A DNA stretch of 5,482 nt from CAIOZW01 sp049317725 (lineage in GTDB: Bacteria > Acidobacteriota > Blastocatellia > RBC074): contig JBMOHS010000227.1 in the NCBI GenBank assembly GCA_049317725.1, positions 1 to 5,482 on the forward strand, given 5' to 3'. Made by a program: the position numbers and the translations under genes. Position 1 is the stretch's first letter, and every line of letters begins with the position of its first letter. Of the stretch, positions 1 to 5,482 are shown piece after piece. Below the pieces are notes generated by a model. That model did no database searches, was not told where the DNA came from, and was given only the letters and a program-made list of their open reading frames with translations.

Positions 1-4304
<4,304 letters not shown>

Positions 4305-4316
4305 TCCGTCGTGCTG

Positions 4317-4322
4317 CTCCCT
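4317..4322 (-). promoter_or_regulatory. Possible, distant ribosome binding site of tamB
   Basis: On the minus strand AGGGAG occupies 4322-4317, twelve bases before the ATG at 4304. This is longer than the usual five to nine bases. The only nearer purine cluster is ACGGA, directly touching the ATG. Translation initiation of tamB may therefore be weak. The start itself is not in doubt, because the in-frame stop at 4334-4332 leaves no alternative codon. Confidence 0.4.
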
Positions 4323-4405
4323 ACGTTGGCTTCACGCTCGCCCGTTCCCCTCCTCCTCGGGAGAGGTCTCGTCAAGTCGTTCTGATTCGCCAGCCGTCCG
4401 AGGGT

Positions 4406-4434
4406 ATTCTTTTCCAAACAGCCTTGATCTTCAA
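4406..4434 (-). promoter_or_regulatory. Candidate sigma70-like promoter for tamB
   Basis: On the minus strand TTGAAG (4434-4429) and AAGAAT (4411-4406) are separated by 17 bases. Each matches four of six consensus positions. The inverted repeat CTTGA-TCT-TCAAG (4423-4435) overlaps the -35 box, where an operator could sit. A start near 4399 would give a leader of about 95 bases and leave the G-rich repeat just upstream of the promoter. The support is only the weak motif match. Confidence 0.2.
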
Positions 4435-4449
4435 GAGCCGGTTATCTCC

Positions 4450-4502
4450 GCCCTCCTCGCCCCTCGCCCCTCCGCCCTCGCCCCTCCGCCCCTCGCCCCT
4501 CT
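4450..4502. repeat. Degenerate short tandem repeat, unit about GCCCCTC
   Basis: About seven consecutive units of six to nine bases each begin with G and follow the pattern GCCC(C)TC(C), starting at 4450, 4459, 4466, 4474, 4480, 4488 and 4495. The plus strand is almost pure pyrimidine between the single Gs. The minus strand therefore carries at least five GGGG runs and a further GGG run separated by two- to four-base spacers, which satisfies the usual pattern for an intramolecular G-quadruplex. The tract lies about 150 bases upstream of the tamB start and about 136 bases upstream of selB. Variation in unit length suggests replication slippage. Function is unknown. Confidence 0.8.
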
Positions 4503-4513
4503 ACTTAGCGGAT

Positions 4514-4542
4514 TTGCCGAGTTCTGCTCCATCCAGTAGGAT
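4514..4542 (+). promoter_or_regulatory. Candidate sigma70-like promoter for selB
   Basis: TTGCCG (4514-4519) and TAGGAT (4537-4542) are separated by exactly 17 bases. Each matches four of six consensus positions. The match is modest and could be chance. If it is real, transcription would start near 4549 and give a leader of roughly 90 bases that includes the small inverted repeat at 4604-4616. Confidence 0.25.
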
Positions 4543-4603
4543 AGGCCGTTGTTTCTGATCTGAGGCAGGCCGATTGAACGCGGAGGGAGCGGGGCCGATC
4601 CAT

Positions 4604-4616
4604 CTGCTGCCAGCAG
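4604..4616 (+). repeat. Short inverted repeat before selB
   Basis: CTGCTGCCAGCAG is a near-perfect palindrome able to form a five-base-pair hairpin with a three-base loop. It ends 12 bases before the GGAG of selB. It may be a small leader hairpin or a protein site, but it is short enough to arise by chance in GC-rich DNA. Confidence 0.3.
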
Positions 4617-4628
4617 AGTTGAGCCAGT

Positions 4629-4637
4629 GGAGTGAGG
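4629..4637 (+). promoter_or_regulatory. selB ribosome binding site
   Basis: The purine-rich run GGAGTGAGG lies directly before the ATG at 4638. Its GGAG core (4629-4632) sits five bases from the start codon, close to the optimal Shine-Dalgarno distance. This favours the ATG over the in-frame GTG at 4632, which would overlap the GGAG. Confidence 0.75.
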
Positions 4638-5482
4638 ATGAAGCAGATCATTGTGGGGACTGCCGGTCACATCGACCACGGGAAGACATCCTTGATCAAG
4701 GCGTTGACCGGTGTCGATGCCGATCGTCTCAAGGAAGAGAAGGAGCGTGGCATCACCATCGATCTCGGGTTTGCCGACCTGACGATCGGGGATGTCCACT
4801 TCGGATTTGTCGACGTGCCGGGACACGAACGCTTCGTTCGCAATATGTTGGCGGGCGCCCACGGGATCGATCTGGTGATGTTGGTCGTCGCCGCCGACGA
4901 GGGGCTCATGCCGCAGACACGCGAGCACTTCGAGATCTGTCGCTTGCTGAAGATTCCTGCGGGATTGGTCCTGCTGACCAAGGTCGACCTCGTCGAGCCA
5001 GACTTCCTCGAGCTGGTCGAGGCGGAGGTGACCGAGTACCTTGCCGGCTCGTTCCTCGAAGGGGCGCCGGTGCTGCGCGTCAGTGCCCGGACGGGAGAAG
5101 GGATCGAGCCCCTCAAGAAGGCGCTGCAACGGCTCGCCGGCACCGTTGCGGAGCGCGACACCTCGGCGGTGGCGCGGCTGCCGATCGACCGGGCCTTCAC
5201 CATCCGGGGATTCGGGTCGGTCGTCACGGGAACCCTTGTCGCCGGGTCGATCGAAGTCGCACAGGAGCTGGAACTGCTCCCCTCGGATGGACGGCGTGCT
5301 CGTGCGCGGAACCTGCAGGTGCACGGGAGAGCGACGACTGTGGCCCGTGCCGGGGAGAGAACCGCGATCAACCTGCAAGGGCTCGACCTCGACCAATTGC
5401 ACCGGGGACAAGTCCTTGCCCCGGCGGGTCTCCTGCGTGCCGGATCGCTCCTCGATGTCCAACTCGACCTGCTCGCCTCGGC
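4638..5482 (+). CDS. selB: Selenocysteine-specific translation elongation factor SelB, N-terminal part
   Basis: SelB is a cytoplasmic GTPase that carries selenocysteinyl-tRNA(Sec) to the ribosome at UGA codons marked by a SECIS hairpin in the mRNA. The window holds 281 complete codons of a protein usually about 600-650 residues long. The G domain is complete: P-loop GHIDHGKT (10-17), switch I region with RLKEEKERGITIDLGF (30-45), DVPGH (59-63), TKVD (114-117, the SelB form of NKxD) and VSA (148-150). The ERGITIDLGF stretch and the short N-terminus before the P-loop mark SelB rather than EF-Tu. The beta-barrel domain 2 begins near residue 178 and shows RLPIDRAFTIRGFGSVVTGT (180-199) and RNLQVHG (224-230). 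Domain 3 and the C-terminal winged-helix domains that bind SECIS lie outside the window. The ATG at 4638 has a good ribosome binding site, and an in-frame TGA at 4620-4622 limits any upstream start. No defect is seen. The gene is divergent from tamB and appears to be the first gene of its transcript. Confidence 0.97.
   Translation, partial: MKQIIVGTAGHIDHGKTSLIKALTGVDADRLKEEKERGITIDLGFADLTIGDVHFGFVDVPGHERFVRNMLAGAHGIDLVMLVVAADEGLMPQTREHFEICRLLKIPAGLVLLTKVDLVEPDFLELVEAEVTEYLAGSFLEGAPVLRVSARTGEGIEPLKKALQRLAGTVAERDTSAVARLPIDRAFTIRGFGSVVTGTLVAGSIEVAQELELLPSDGRRARARNLQVHGRATTVARAGERTAINLQGLDLDQLHRGQVLAPAGLLRAGSLLDVQLDLLAS

Larger units (their letters stand above)
4305..4637. other. Divergent intergenic region between tamB and selB
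   Basis: These 333 bases separate the two start codons and must hold the promoters of both genes unless transcription enters from elsewhere. I see no tRNA cloverleaf, no known riboswitch and no reading frame with both a plausible ribosome binding site and protein-like composition. It contains a pyrimidine-rich block near tamB (4345-4367, with a weak imperfect hairpin CTCC-TCG-GGAG at 4353-4363), a 13-base inverted repeat CTTGA-TCT-TCAAG (4423-4435), a C-rich tandem repeat (4450-4502), and a GGCCGAT direct repeat (4568-4574 and 4593-4599). Confidence 0.8.

Noticed and set aside
4345..4367. Rho-independent terminator
   Set aside because: The imperfect GC hairpin has no following T-run on either strand, and it lies upstream of both genes, where no transcript is expected to end.
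4450..4502. CRISPR array
   Set aside because: The units are six to nine bases long and directly abut each other. There are no unique spacers and no repeats of CRISPR length.
4560..4637. tRNA(Sec) gene (selC) next to selB
   Set aside because: I could not find acceptor, anticodon and T arms with a UCA anticodon on either strand. The GTTCAA-like string on the minus strand lacks a matching arm.
4431..5462. Minus-strand open frame of 343 codons opposite selB
   Set aside because: The plus strand here clearly encodes SelB with all GTPase motifs. The antisense product is Arg/Asp/Gln-rich, unrecognisable, and ends in the low-complexity repeat of the gap.

Overview
The window holds two protein-coding genes transcribed away from each other, with a 333-base gap between them. 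Both are cut by the window edges. The DNA is GC-rich with dense coding. The organism should be a Gram-negative (diderm) bacterium, because the larger gene encodes a TamB/AsmA-like protein that spans the periplasm. The C-terminal TamB signature (PPLSRDEILALITTGR followed by a 'FQIDP...NPAARLTVGQQLSRN' stretch) resembles what I remember from Acidobacteriota TamB homologues. That phylum assignment is a weak inference, not a search result.

Region 1 (1-4304, minus strand): one uninterrupted reading frame of 1434 codons that starts at an ATG at 4304 and runs off the left edge without a stop. It has a short basic N-terminus, one membrane anchor, a very long beta-rich body and most of the C-terminal TamB domain. 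Only a small C-terminal piece should be missing. I read every codon and found no frameshift or internal stop.

Region 2 (4305-4637): the divergent intergenic region. It contains a run of GCCCCTC-like repeats (4450-4502) that is G-rich on the tamB sense strand and has quadruplex potential, weak sigma70-like promoter candidates for each gene, and small inverted repeats. I see no tRNA and no convincing small gene.

Region 3 (4638-5482, plus strand): the first 281 codons of selB, the selenocysteine-specific elongation factor, with all G-domain motifs intact and the start of domain 2. Its presence implies that the organism decodes UGA as selenocysteine, so selA, selC and selD should lie elsewhere in the genome, possibly just downstream.

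The two genes have no known functional link: one concerns envelope lipid or protein transport, the other selenoprotein translation. I see no previously undescribed system here. The points most worth a second look are the lone CxC cysteine pair in the TamB-like protein and the G-rich repeat between the genes.
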